In this document: positions 35,215 to 44,109 of the stretch, piece after piece | Layout: the number at the start of each line of letters is the position of its first letter | Position numbering within the stretch: position 1 is the stretch's first letter | NCBI RefSeq assembly: GCF_000970285.1 | Contig: NZ_CP009516.1 | Span: 785,036-849,035 of the forward strand | Source: Methanosarcina horonobensis HB-1 = JCM 15518 | Lineage (GTDB): Archaea; Halobacteriota; Methanosarcinia; Methanosarcinales; Methanosarcinaceae | Reading direction: 5' to 3' | Length of the DNA: 64,000 nucleotides | Notes under the pieces: generated by a model | Database searches by the model: none | Told to the model about the DNA's origin: nothing | The model's input: only the letters and a program-made list of their open reading frames with translations | Program-made: the position numbers and the translations under genes

Positions 35215-35970
35215 TCAATCCTCTTTCGGTTTTTCAGCTGTGTAGCAGAACTGGCCGTGCCCATGTGAAATTCTATATGGGTAGGGCAGACGCTGGCGTT
35301 TAAGGGCCTCAATCCTGTGCATGGGTTCAGCGAGAACATTAGAGTATCCGGCAGATTTCAGGAGGTCTACAATGACTCCGGGTTTTACACCGCCATTGTA
35401 TGGAAGGTTTACAGCCTGTCTCCCGTTTCCAAGAGTGCGCCATGGATTTCTCCTCTCTGAGAGGAGTATCCAGAGGTTCAGAACCTGTTTCTGGATCGAA
35501 ACTTTCCGGTCGTCGCGGGGTTCGTGAAGGAAAAAACATAGCTTCCCTCCTGGCCGCAATACCCTCATCCATTCACGTACTGCAATATCCGGATGCGGAA
35601 GTGTCCAGAGAACCGCCCTGTTGACTATGGCATCAAAAGAGTTGTTTTCAAAACCTAGATTTTCGGCATCATCCTGATGAAAAGCAATTGGTAATCCCTT
35701 CTCTCTTGCCTTGGCGGATGCACGGGTGATCATCTTCTCCGAGAGATCAATTCCCACAACCCCGTACCCCATATCGGCGAGTATCAGTGAGAGAAAACCT
35801 GTCCCTGAACCAATATCAAGAATTTTTTCGGCATTACCCAGTTTTGACCTGAGGAGCACCTTCCATGCTTCTTCCTCCTCTTTGCTGGCGGCATAATGCC
35901 CCGGAGATTTATCGAATGTTTGGGAGCGGTAGTTCCAGAAATCTCTGATTACCTGTTTGTCTTCGTTCAT
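35215..35970 (-). CDS. class I SAM-dependent methyltransferase, first gene of ABC operon
   Basis: 251 residues from the ATG (MNEDKQVIRDFWNYRSQTFD) after GGAGGGTGA. Motif I ILDIGSGTGFLSLILADMG, motif II GIDLSEKMI, motif IV NSFDAIVNRAVLWTL. It is of the UbiE/small-molecule type. Tight coupling (2 bases) to the binding-protein gene is seen, so the enzyme probably makes or modifies the imported ligand, for example a metallophore or a corrinoid/amine; this is inference. Confidence 0.85.
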   Translation of the reverse strand: MNEDKQVIRDFWNYRSQTFDKSPGHYAASKEEEEAWKVLLRSKLGNAEKILDIGSGTGFLSLILADMGYGVVGIDLSEKMITRASAKAREKGLPIAFHQDDAENLGFENNSFDAIVNRAVLWTLPHPDIAVREWMRVLRPGGKLCFFLHEPRDDRKVSIQKQVLNLWILLSERRNPWRTLGNGRQAVNLPYNGGVKPGVIVDLLKSAGYSNVLAEPMHRIEALKRQRLPYPYRISHGHGQFCYTAEKPKED

Positions 35971-36776
35971 CTTCACCCTCCAGAGGTTAAGGGCAGCTTC
36001 AGCTGCAAGCTGAACCCGGCCGTACAGTATATTCAATATCCTTTCCGGGCCTCAATTGCTCACTTAAAACATGTCATCTCTTAATTATGCAAAATTTTCA
36101 ATCAGGTCTTTTTTACAACATCGAGTCTATTCTCTACAATCCCTTTGTAGTTCCCCTCTATCCCGATTCTTTGTTCTGTAACGATTCTTCTACTTATCAT
36201 ACGATCGATACTGTTACTCTTATGATAATGAGAACCGGGATTTCAGGCAGGATCTCATGGTCAGATGCGGTCTCCTTTGCAGCTTTACCCTATGATTCTT
36301 CATCTCTCTGTTGAGATTTTATCACTCATATTTACATCATATTTTTAGTGTGAATTACTTTGAGTTTCGTATTATTATTTGTTATATTATTGACTTGATA
36401 ACGTTTATAGTATAAGTTATTATTGATTTGATCTTACTAGTTGTTATTGATATTTTTAAATGTATTAAACAGGTGTCTCAAATTAGTTTTTTAAATCCTG
36501 ATCTAATCAGTCAATCGTCCGAAACACTTCACAATAAAGAGTTTATAGAGACAGCGACCAATTTGATGTAATTAATAAATTACAGAAATCGGAAAAAATC
36601 AATGGCTGCTAAAATCAATGAAAAAAGGATAGATAAAAAAGAAGATAGGTAAAAAGTAGGTTTTTAAACTTAAATTCTGATTTAACACTTCTTCTTTTTA
36701 GTTTTTTGTTCTTAAAAGAATCTAATGCTCTTGAATCTCAACTCTACTGTCACAGTCTACTGTACAGTTCGGGAGC
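35971..36776. other. intergenic between modC and the methyltransferase operon
   Basis: 806 bases without a convincing gene. In the likely leader of the operon, minus-strand CAGCTT-N7-AAGCTG near 36000-36018 could form a hairpin. The part 36321-36470 is very AT-rich with several TATA-like strings on the minus strand and is the probable promoter area. T-rich sequence near 36694-36714 may end the mod transcript. Confidence 0.35.
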
Positions 36777-37907
36777 TCAAAAAACAATCATATCCGATGC
36801 CCTGAGTCTGACCATGCATTCATCTCCGGTCCCTATTTTTAATGAGTCAAAGACATGGTTTGCAACCTCTACCTTCAGGACGTCCTCACTTTCTTTGAGT
36901 ATAAGGGACATGATCCTGCTGGTGCCTTTATTCACCACATTCATAATCACTCCGTCGAAGAGGTTTTTCCTGTCTTCCTGGCGGATAACATGCATGTTTT
37001 TCCTGTCCACAAGCTCGATGTTCTCAGGCCTGATGCCCCAGCTAACTTTGTCTCCTGCTTTGCGTTCGATATAGGGGGCGGTAATCTCCGTTCCAAGGGA
37101 CCACAGGAAGGTGCACTCGGCTCCGTTCCCGTGCCTTTCTACCACGGCATTATCAAAGAGGTTTGAGAAGCCCACAAGTTCGGCCACATAGCGGGTTTTC
37201 GGGTGGTAGAATATATCCTCTGGGGAACCTATCTGCTGCACTATGCCGTCTTCAAAGACTGCCATCCGGTCTGCCATAGTAAAGGCCTCGACAGGGTCAT
37301 GGGTAATGAAAATTACAGGAATTCCGAGCCTTTTCTGGATATCCCTCAGTTCTTTTCTTAATTTCAGGCGGACTACGGTATCCAGGGATGAAAAAGGCTC
37401 GTCAAGGAGTAAAACTTCCGGATTGGGGGCAAGGGCTCTGGCAAGTGCGACTTTCTGTTTCTGGCCACCTGAAAGTTCGTCAGGATAGGCAAATTCAAGT
37501 TCTTCTATCCCTACAAGACTTAGCATCTCGTTTACTCTATCCGTTTTTTCAACGGAGCTCATACTTTTTAACCCGAACTCGATGTTCTGGCGCACGTTCA
37601 TATGCGGGAAGAGAGCGTTTTCCTGGAACATGTACCCGATTTTTCTTTTCTGAGGGGGGAGGTTTACTTTTTTCCTGCTATCAAAGTAAACGGTACTGTT
37701 TATTTTTATAGTGCCTGCATCAGGTTTCTCAAGCCCTGCAATGCAGCGGAGAGCTGTGGTTTTTCCTGAGCCGGAACAGCCGAACAGGACCACAAAATCG
37801 GAATCGGCATCAAAACTGCAGTTCATTGAAAAGCTGGGGGTTTCCCCTTTCTTTTTCCTGTTTTTTCTTCCGTAGAATTCCTTTTCAATGTCAACTTCAA
37901 CAGTCAT
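36777..37907 (-). CDS. modC: molybdate ABC transporter ATPase ModC
   Basis: 376 residues. Walker A LFGCSGSGKTTAL, signature LSGGQKQKVALARAL, Walker B VLLLDEPFSSLD, H-loop FITHDPVEAF. A C-terminal TOBE-like domain (about 300-376) senses oxyanion in ModC proteins. It powers import of molybdate for the nitrogenase cofactor encoded just upstream. Last gene of the nif-mod run, 20 bases after modB. Confidence 0.92.
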   Translation of the reverse strand: MTVEVDIEKEFYGRKNRKKKGETPSFSMNCSFDADSDFVVLFGCSGSGKTTALRCIAGLEKPDAGTIKINSTVYFDSRKKVNLPPQKRKIGYMFQENALFPHMNVRQNIEFGLKSMSSVEKTDRVNEMLSLVGIEELEFAYPDELSGGQKQKVALARALAPNPEVLLLDEPFSSLDTVVRLKLRKELRDIQKRLGIPVIFITHDPVEAFTMADRMAVFEDGIVQQIGSPEDIFYHPKTRYVAELVGFSNLFDNAVVERHGNGAECTFLWSLGTEITAPYIERKAGDKVSWGIRPENIELVDRKNMHVIRQEDRKNLFDGVIMNVVNKGTSRIMSLILKESEDVLKVEVANHVFDSLKIGTGDECMVRLRASDMIVF

Positions 37908-37926
37908 TCCTTACTCTCACCTTTTT

Positions 37927-38595
37927 TCATCGTTCTCCCAGTTTGCTGGTGGCTGCAATCGTTATGAGTGACATGACAACCAGGATACTCACAAGCAGGT
38001 TCGCAAGTTCGTTATTTCCTGACTGGTATGCTCCGTAAATGGAAAGAGGCATGGTGCTGGTCTTTCCCTGGATATTCCCTGCGACCATGAGGGTCGCTCC
38101 GAACTCTCCTACAGCCCTTGCAAAACTCAGGACGCAGCCTGCAATAATGCCTTTCTTTGCAAGGGGCAGGGTTATGAAGAGCGCAGTTTCGAGTTCATTT
38201 CTCCCGAGAATGCGGGCAGCTTCCTCAATATTCCTGTCTACTGCCCCGATAGCTGAGGTGGTGGTCTTTACCATCAGGGGCAAAGAGACTACAAAGGCTG
38301 CAATGGCTGCTGCCTGCCAGGTAAAGAGGATCCCGCTTCCTGTAATTCTGGTGAAGATGCTTCCTATAGCTCCGTTTTTTCCAAGCAGGATAACAAGGAT
38401 ATACCCGGTTACAGTCGGGGGAAGAACCATAGGCATGGTAATCATAACATCAGCTAACCATTTACCGGGAAACTCCCTTTTTGCCAGTATATAAGCAATT
38501 AAAATCCCCAGCACCGTCACAAAGAGGGTTGCAATGACGGAAATCTTGAGAGTCAGTAGAAGTGGTGTCGCGATTATTTGAAAGATCTCCATCAA
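37927..38595 (-). CDS. modB: molybdate ABC transporter permease ModB
   Basis: 222 residues, about five helices. Landmarks: MVLPPTVTGYILVILLGK, AAFVVSLPLMVKTTTSAIGAV, and the EAA loop AARILGRNELETALFITLPL followed by GEFGATLMVAGN. Lies 39 bases after modA. Forms a dimeric channel with ModC. Confidence 0.93.
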   Translation of the reverse strand: MMEIFQIIATPLLLTLKISVIATLFVTVLGILIAYILAKREFPGKWLADVMITMPMVLPPTVTGYILVILLGKNGAIGSIFTRITGSGILFTWQAAAIAAFVVSLPLMVKTTTSAIGAVDRNIEEAARILGRNELETALFITLPLAKKGIIAGCVLSFARAVGEFGATLMVAGNIQGKTSTMPLSIYGAYQSGNNELANLLVSILVVMSLITIAATSKLGER

Positions 38596-38633
38596 ATCCC
38601 TCTTTTTATACTGTTTTTCAGGTTCTGAGTATT

Positions 38634-39431
38634 TTATGCTGCGCTGAAGCCATATTCTGCCAGGATCTCCTGTCCTCTGGTTCCGGTTACGAAATCAACG
38701 AATTCCTGCGCTTCTTCCTTATTTGCTGATTCGCTTACCACTGCTATGGGGTAGGAGATCGATTCGTTAACAGGAACCGTGTACGTTATTTCATACAGGT
38801 CTTTACGGCCGCTTTCGGCATCTGTCATGTATACGAAGCCCGCATCGACTTCTCCCGTCTCCACATAAGTGAGTACCTGTTTTACATTTTCTGCAAGGAT
38901 CATTTTGCCTTCAAGTTCATCCCAGACCCCGACGTCTTCCATTGCCTGTTTGGTATATTTTCCCACAGGTGCAATTTCAGGGTCTCCTATTGCGATTTTT
39001 TCAATGCTGCCTGCAGTCAGGTCTTCCAGGGATTTGGGACTTTCAGAGCCATTTTTATCAGGGACCACCATTACGAGAGTATTTGCTGCAAAGTCCTTCC
39101 TTGAATCGTTTTCAATCAAGCTCTTCTCATAGAGTAGTTCCATATCGCTCTCTGAAGCCGAAGCAAACACATTAACAGGCGCCCCGGACTCAATTTGCAT
39201 CCTCAGGGTCCCCGAACCTGCAAAATTGAGTTCCACATTTGTGTCCGGATACTCGGCTTCAAATTCGTGTGTAATGTCAGTAAAAGCCTCGGTCAGGCTT
39301 GCTGCAGCTGAAACAGTGATGGTGGTCTGTTCTTCTGCTCCGGGGGAGGCTGCAATCAGGGCAAGTACGGCAAGGCAGAGAATCGCTGCAAGGGCAGGAA
39401 GTATCAGTTTTTTTGATTTACTGTCGCTCAC
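38634..39431 (-). CDS. modA: molybdate-binding protein ModA
   Basis: 265 residues from GTG, which overlaps the nifN stop as GTGA and follows AGAGGGAG; the earlier ATG would place the ribosome site inside the coding sequence. An N-terminal hydrophobic segment (LILPALAAILCLAVLALIAA) anchors or exports it. ModA landmarks: TVSAAASLTEAF, ELNFAGSGTLRMQIE, PVNVFASAS, VGKYTKQAMED. It binds molybdate or tungstate outside the membrane. The overlap ties Mo uptake to nif expression. Confidence 0.93.
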   Translation of the reverse strand: MSDSKSKKLILPALAAILCLAVLALIAASPGAEEQTTITVSAAASLTEAFTDITHEFEAEYPDTNVELNFAGSGTLRMQIESGAPVNVFASASESDMELLYEKSLIENDSRKDFAANTLVMVVPDKNGSESPKSLEDLTAGSIEKIAIGDPEIAPVGKYTKQAMEDVGVWDELEGKMILAENVKQVLTYVETGEVDAGFVYMTDAESGRKDLYEITYTVPVNESISYPIAVVSESANKEEAQEFVDFVTGTRGQEILAEYGFSAA

Positions 39432-41014
39432 TGCGCTCCCTCTACGCATTCGTCTTTTGCTTTCTCGCCTGCATATACAGCCGGTTCTACCTGTACTGGT
39501 GCAGTGAAAGTATCAGTAGCTTCAAGGATGGTGTTGGTGATCCTGTCCAGAAGTTCCATAGCTCCCCTATATCCGATAGTAAGGATGCGTTGTGCGCCTA
39601 CTCTATCGTGGATTGGCAGGCCAACCCTTACAAGCGGGATATCATGGGCTTTTGCAATGTATCTACCGTTTGAGTTTCCTATCAGGATTTCGGGGCTGCA
39701 TTCGCTGACCGCGTCGTTGAGGCTGTCAAAATCAATTCCGTCCAGAACCACAGGTTCCAGTTCCGGTCTGATCTCTCCAAAGATTTGTTTTATTTTCTTT
39801 TCAAAGTCTCGGCTTTTGCTTCCGGTTGCTATAAGCACCGGGTTCATCCCCAGTTCCAGCATGAAGGTAGTCAGGCTAAATACAGTGTCCGGGTCTCCGT
39901 AGACTGCTGTCTTTACACCGTAAAGGTACTTGTGCACGTCCACCATAGCATCGAGGAGCCTTCCCCTTTCTTTCTGATATTTCTCAGGGATGGGGCAGCC
40001 AAGGATGCGGACCAGTTCCGTAAAGAAAAGGTCGGTGTTTGAGAGCCCTATGGGTATGGGTACATTGTGTCCTGGAACTCCGTGGGAAGCTTCAAGGTAT
40101 TTCACAGCCAGGTTCGTGCTGACAACACCCAGACCGAGGCTTGCCCTGCTGCTGGGCATATCTGCAATCTCGGAAAGTGGAGTGCCTCCAGCTGCTATTT
40201 TTGGAAGTTCTTCTCTCAGGGGTGCATCAAAGGTCTCGGAAATGTCTGAAAGGAAGATGTAATCCCCTGCAGTTTCTGCAAGGATTTCTTTCAGTTCCCT
40301 CACATCAGCCGGGGAAACACTCTCTACCGGGATAAGGTTGAGTTTGCCATTTGAAGCTTCTATCACATCAGGTGCTTCCTCCATGTCAGGATTTTTTGCT
40401 TCCCTTGCGTTTTCCTTTGCCTTTTCTTTTTCCAGGATTTCCGTATACCTCATAATTTCCATGTTTTCCATGTAATCCATGATCTCCATGATCTCGCCGT
40501 CTTCCGTGCTTTTCGGTTTTTCCGGACCTTCCGGCTTTTCCGCAAACTTCCTGACAACGGCATCAAGGGCTTTTATATAGCCGCTTACATGGCTTTCCCC
40601 ATAGCTGGGGGTGGAAACTGGAATGATTATGATATCTTTTTCGAGATCGTCTCCGATCCCTTCCTCTTCTTTGAATTCCCTGATAATTGCAGGAACATCA
40701 TCTCCGATTGTTTCGGCAAGGCAGGTGGTTGCAACGCCTATTACCTTCGGTTTGTACCTGTTGATGACGTTCTTGAGCCCTTTTTTCATGTTTTCCTTAC
40801 CACCGTAGACAGCTCCTTTTTCGCTCAGGGAGCTTGATGCAATGTCCACAGGTTCCCTGAAGTGATGGGCAAGGTGCAGGCGCATGTAAGTGCTGCATCC
40901 CTGGGAGCCGTGGTAGAGGACCATAGTATTTTCAATCCCTTTAAAGGCAAGGGCACTTCCCATGGGCTGGCACATAACGCAGGGGTTCACGGTTGCATAA
41001 TTTCTTTTAGTCAT
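39428..41014 (-). CDS. nifN: nitrogenase cofactor assembly protein NifN
   Basis: 528 residues. NifEN scaffold subunit on which the FeMo-cofactor precursor matures. Start YATVNPCVMCQPMGSALAFK and GSQGCSTYMRLHLAHHFREP match the NifK/NifN family, with CLAETIGDDVPAII. An extra acidic, Met/Glu-rich stretch of about 65 residues (roughly 175-240: TEDGEIMEIMDYMENMEIMR and AKENAREAKNPDMEEAPD) interrupts the fold compared with NifK next door. Precedes modA with a GTGA overlap and follows nifE by 12 bases. Confidence 0.92.
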   Translation of the reverse strand: MTKRNYATVNPCVMCQPMGSALAFKGIENTMVLYHGSQGCSTYMRLHLAHHFREPVDIASSSLSEKGAVYGGKENMKKGLKNVINRYKPKVIGVATTCLAETIGDDVPAIIREFKEEEGIGDDLEKDIIIIPVSTPSYGESHVSGYIKALDAVVRKFAEKPEGPEKPKSTEDGEIMEIMDYMENMEIMRYTEILEKEKAKENAREAKNPDMEEAPDVIEASNGKLNLIPVESVSPADVRELKEILAETAGDYIFLSDISETFDAPLREELPKIAAGGTPLSEIADMPSSRASLGLGVVSTNLAVKYLEASHGVPGHNVPIPIGLSNTDLFFTELVRILGCPIPEKYQKERGRLLDAMVDVHKYLYGVKTAVYGDPDTVFSLTTFMLELGMNPVLIATGSKSRDFEKKIKQIFGEIRPELEPVVLDGIDFDSLNDAVSECSPEILIGNSNGRYIAKAHDIPLVRVGLPIHDRVGAQRILTIGYRGAMELLDRITNTILEATDTFTAPVQVEPAVYAGEKAKDECVEGAQ

Positions 41015-41026
41015 CTTACTGCCTCC

Positions 41027-42580
41027 TCATACCTCACTCTCAACTGCAGCATCCGACCCGGAGTGTAAAAACTCCGGTTTCAGGGCTATACCTTTACACT
41101 TCTTTGCGTGTGGTTTTTCGGAAATCTTTTCTTCGACGGTAGCTTTTTCCTGTCCCAACTCTACCGTGGCTTTTTCCGACTCCAGAGACTCGGGTTTAAG
41201 GGTCCTCTGCCTGACCGCTTTCCAGACAGGGCTGTTGATCGAAGCATCAACTTCCTTTGCGAAGTTTACAAAACCGTCAAAACCTTCAAACTCCACCACT
41301 CTGTCGTGGTTGAAGTCGCAGAAAGCAACTCCCAGCTTGTATGCGATAAATCTCTCTTTAACGCCTGCAACCATCAGGTCAGCTTTCTGTTTCACGAGCA
41401 GGTCTGCAAGTTCCAGGGGGTTTGCATCGTCCACAATGACTGTCCCGTCCCGGACTGAATAACTGATCTGCTCGTAGTCTTCCTTTTTCCCGGTCTGGGT
41501 TCCGATAATGACTACTTCCATGCCGAGTTCCGCAAAACCTTTGATAAGCGTGAGGGCTTTTGCAGGTCCGCCCATGTAGATAGCAGCCTTTTTCCCTTTT
41601 ACACTCTCTCTGACCCGGGAAATTTCAGGCATTATCCGGTTAGTTTCGGCTTCAAGGATTTCTTCTGCTATCTTTTTCATCTCTTCTGAGCCAAAGTATT
41701 CCGCAGTCTTCAGAAGGGCAATGGAAATATCTTCGATTCCGAAGAAACTTATGGTTTGATATGGAATCCCGAACTCTTTCTGCATCCATTTTGCAAGGTA
41801 GGTCATTGACCCGCTGCACTGGACAAGATTAAGATCTGCTTCCGCTGCTCTTGAGATGGATTCGGTAGTCGAATCTCCTGTCATGGAGACTATGACTTCG
41901 ATCCCCATCTGTTCAAAGAGAGGTTTGATGAGCCAGACGTCCCCTGCTACGTTGAAGTCTCCCAGGATGTTGATCTTCGGCCTGTTGACTTCAGTGCCTA
42001 TTCCGGGCTTTTTTTCTTCTTCCGGTCTTTTGATAAGCTGCTTTAAGGCATCACAGGCAGCCTTGTATCCGTCGGACTTGTTGCCTTTGAAGCCTTCGGA
42101 TTTTACAGGGATTACCGGGATACTGTGCTTCTTGCTTGCTGTCTTGCATACCGATTCCAGGTCGTCTCCGATAATTCCCACAATGCATGTGGAATACACG
42201 AAAACGACAGGAGGGCGGTAGATGCCTACCAGCTCATCGATCGCGTTTGAGAGTTTTTTCTCTCCTCCGAAGACAACATCGACCTCCTTCATGTCCGTAC
42301 TGAAACTGCTGCGGTTCGTTTCGACCCCGCTGGACTTTGCACCTCTTATGTCCCAGGTATAGCCTGCACAGCCTATAGGGCCGTGGACCAGGTGGACTGC
42401 GTCGGTTACAGGGTTCAAGACAACTCTTGCTCCCGAGTATACACATGCCCGCTGGCTGATGGCTCCTGCAAGGGAGGTGTTGTCGCAGGCAAGGGGAATT
42501 ACCTGTTCCTTTTCCTGCTTTCTGGTGATGTACGGTTGCCTTTCTTCGAGAGTATCCACTATCCCGGTTAGTTCTTTCAT
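41027..42580 (-). CDS. nifE: nitrogenase cofactor assembly protein NifE
   Basis: 517 residues from the ATG 9 bases inside a GTG alternative; GAGGGGAGTGA fits the ATG better. NifD-like: CDNTSLAGAISQRACVYSGA, HLVHGPIGCAGYTWDIRG, YSTCIVGIIGDDLESVC, LVQCSGSMTYLAKWM. The protein ends with a charged extension of about 55 residues (LESEKATVELGQEKATVEEK and onward) that repeats EKATVE and is not part of the family fold. Confidence 0.93.
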   Translation of the reverse strand: MKELTGIVDTLEERQPYITRKQEKEQVIPLACDNTSLAGAISQRACVYSGARVVLNPVTDAVHLVHGPIGCAGYTWDIRGAKSSGVETNRSSFSTDMKEVDVVFGGEKKLSNAIDELVGIYRPPVVFVYSTCIVGIIGDDLESVCKTASKKHSIPVIPVKSEGFKGNKSDGYKAACDALKQLIKRPEEEKKPGIGTEVNRPKINILGDFNVAGDVWLIKPLFEQMGIEVIVSMTGDSTTESISRAAEADLNLVQCSGSMTYLAKWMQKEFGIPYQTISFFGIEDISIALLKTAEYFGSEEMKKIAEEILEAETNRIMPEISRVRESVKGKKAAIYMGGPAKALTLIKGFAELGMEVVIIGTQTGKKEDYEQISYSVRDGTVIVDDANPLELADLLVKQKADLMVAGVKERFIAYKLGVAFCDFNHDRVVEFEGFDGFVNFAKEVDASINSPVWKAVRQRTLKPESLESEKATVELGQEKATVEEKISEKPHAKKCKGIALKPEFLHSGSDAAVESEV

Positions 42581-42725
42581 CTCTTTCACTCCCCTCTGCT
42601 TCTGTTTTCAGATTTGCAGCGGCGGTTTTCCACTTTTTCCCATTTTTTAATTTATCAGTTTGTTACTGTCAGTTTTCTATCATCTCTGAGATTTGTTCAG
42701 ATCAATATCTTTATATGCAGACTCC

Positions 42726-44096
42726 TTACTGGATGGTTTCAAGCAGCCAGTCCGGTGCGTCTCTGTCTTTCCTGTCGAGCAGGGTGTTTCCTATGCGCTC
42801 CACCAGTCGTGCAGCTCCGGCGTACCCCATGATTGGGAAGTAGTGCAGATTTGCCCGGTCCATGATCGGGAAGCCTACCCTCACAAGGGGCACATCCTCT
42901 GCCCTTGATATGAATTTCCCATATGTGTTGCCGATAAGGAGGTCCACGGGCTTTCGCTTGATGATCTGGTGGAGCATGAAGAGGTCCCCTCCCGAAATAA
43001 TATCGGCGTCCGGGTACTCGGAACCTATGAGTCCTTCTACTTCTTTTTCAAATTCAGAGCTCTGAGTGCCGGTAAGCACTACACTCGGTTCCATGCCCAT
43101 TTCCAGTACAAGGCTCGTAAGCCCTAAAATTATGTCCGGGTCCCCATAGATGGCAACCTTTTTCGCATGGTAATGCGGGTGGGCATCGGTCATCATATCT
43201 ACAAGCCTGCCGCGTTCATCCTCGAGTTCAGGAGGAATAGCTACATTGGCAAGCTTTGCTGCGTTCATTATGAAACGGTCGGTGTTCCTTATCCCTATCG
43301 GGGTAGGTCCTATCTTTGCCGGAACCTTATACCTGCTTTCAAGGTAGCTAGCTGCAGAGCCTCCTGCCATCCTGCAGAGGGCTATCGTCCCGACAGAGTT
43401 TGCGGAATCCTCTATATCTCCGATCGGAGTCCCGCCTTTCGGGTACATACCAGGCTCTCCGTTAAGTGGAGCATCAAAGACATCGGTCGTGTCCGGGAAG
43501 ACAATGTTAGGGATTCCCATGATTGAGAGTATGCGCTTCATTTCCCGGATGTCTCCTGGTTCCACAAAACCGGGGATAAGGTTGAGTTTTCCGTTTGGCT
43601 TGGTCTTTTTGGCAAAAGTGGTCACAAAAGACTTTACCATGTTGTCATAGCCGGTTATGTGGGTGCCCACGTAGCTTGGAGTGGAAGCCGCACAGATCTT
43701 GATTGAAGGGTCTATGAGTTCCTCTGCCCTTACATCTTCAATGATGACTCCTACGTCGTCTCCTATGGTTTCTGCCACGCAGGTGGTGTGGATGGCAATT
43801 ACTTCGGGCCTGTAGATTGCAGTCAGGTTTCCAAGGGCTTCCTTGAGGTTTGCCGCTCCTCCGAAAACTGCGGTCCCTTCCGAGAAACTGCTGGTCGTTG
43901 CAACGGGGTTTTCGCGGTAGTGCCTGCTCAGGCACATACGCAGGTACGAAAGGCAGCCCTGTGAACCGTGGCTGTGTGGCATGCAGTTGTGGACACCAAG
44001 GGCTGCATAGACTGCGCCTATTGGCTGGCAAATTTTTGCAGGGTTAATGGTTACTGCTTCTCTGGTTACTTCTTCACATGGAGTATAGTCTAACAT
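42726..44096 (-). CDS. nifK: nitrogenase MoFe protein beta subunit NifK
   Basis: 456 residues, shorter than bacterial NifK because it lacks the long N-terminal arm, as in other archaeal and clostridial forms. P-cluster ligands Cys23, Cys48 and Cys106 occur in INPAKICQPIGA, GSQGCLSYLRM and HTTCVAETIGDD. Pairs with NifD as the alpha2beta2 MoFe protein. The ATG follows AGGAGGG and lies 13 bases after the nifD stop. Confidence 0.96.
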   Translation of the reverse strand: MLDYTPCEEVTREAVTINPAKICQPIGAVYAALGVHNCMPHSHGSQGCLSYLRMCLSRHYRENPVATTSSFSEGTAVFGGAANLKEALGNLTAIYRPEVIAIHTTCVAETIGDDVGVIIEDVRAEELIDPSIKICAASTPSYVGTHITGYDNMVKSFVTTFAKKTKPNGKLNLIPGFVEPGDIREMKRILSIMGIPNIVFPDTTDVFDAPLNGEPGMYPKGGTPIGDIEDSANSVGTIALCRMAGGSAASYLESRYKVPAKIGPTPIGIRNTDRFIMNAAKLANVAIPPELEDERGRLVDMMTDAHPHYHAKKVAIYGDPDIILGLTSLVLEMGMEPSVVLTGTQSSEFEKEVEGLIGSEYPDADIISGGDLFMLHQIIKRKPVDLLIGNTYGKFISRAEDVPLVRVGFPIMDRANLHYFPIMGYAGAARLVERIGNTLLDRKDRDAPDWLLETIQ

Positions 44097-44109
44097 TTTT
44101 TATCCCTCC

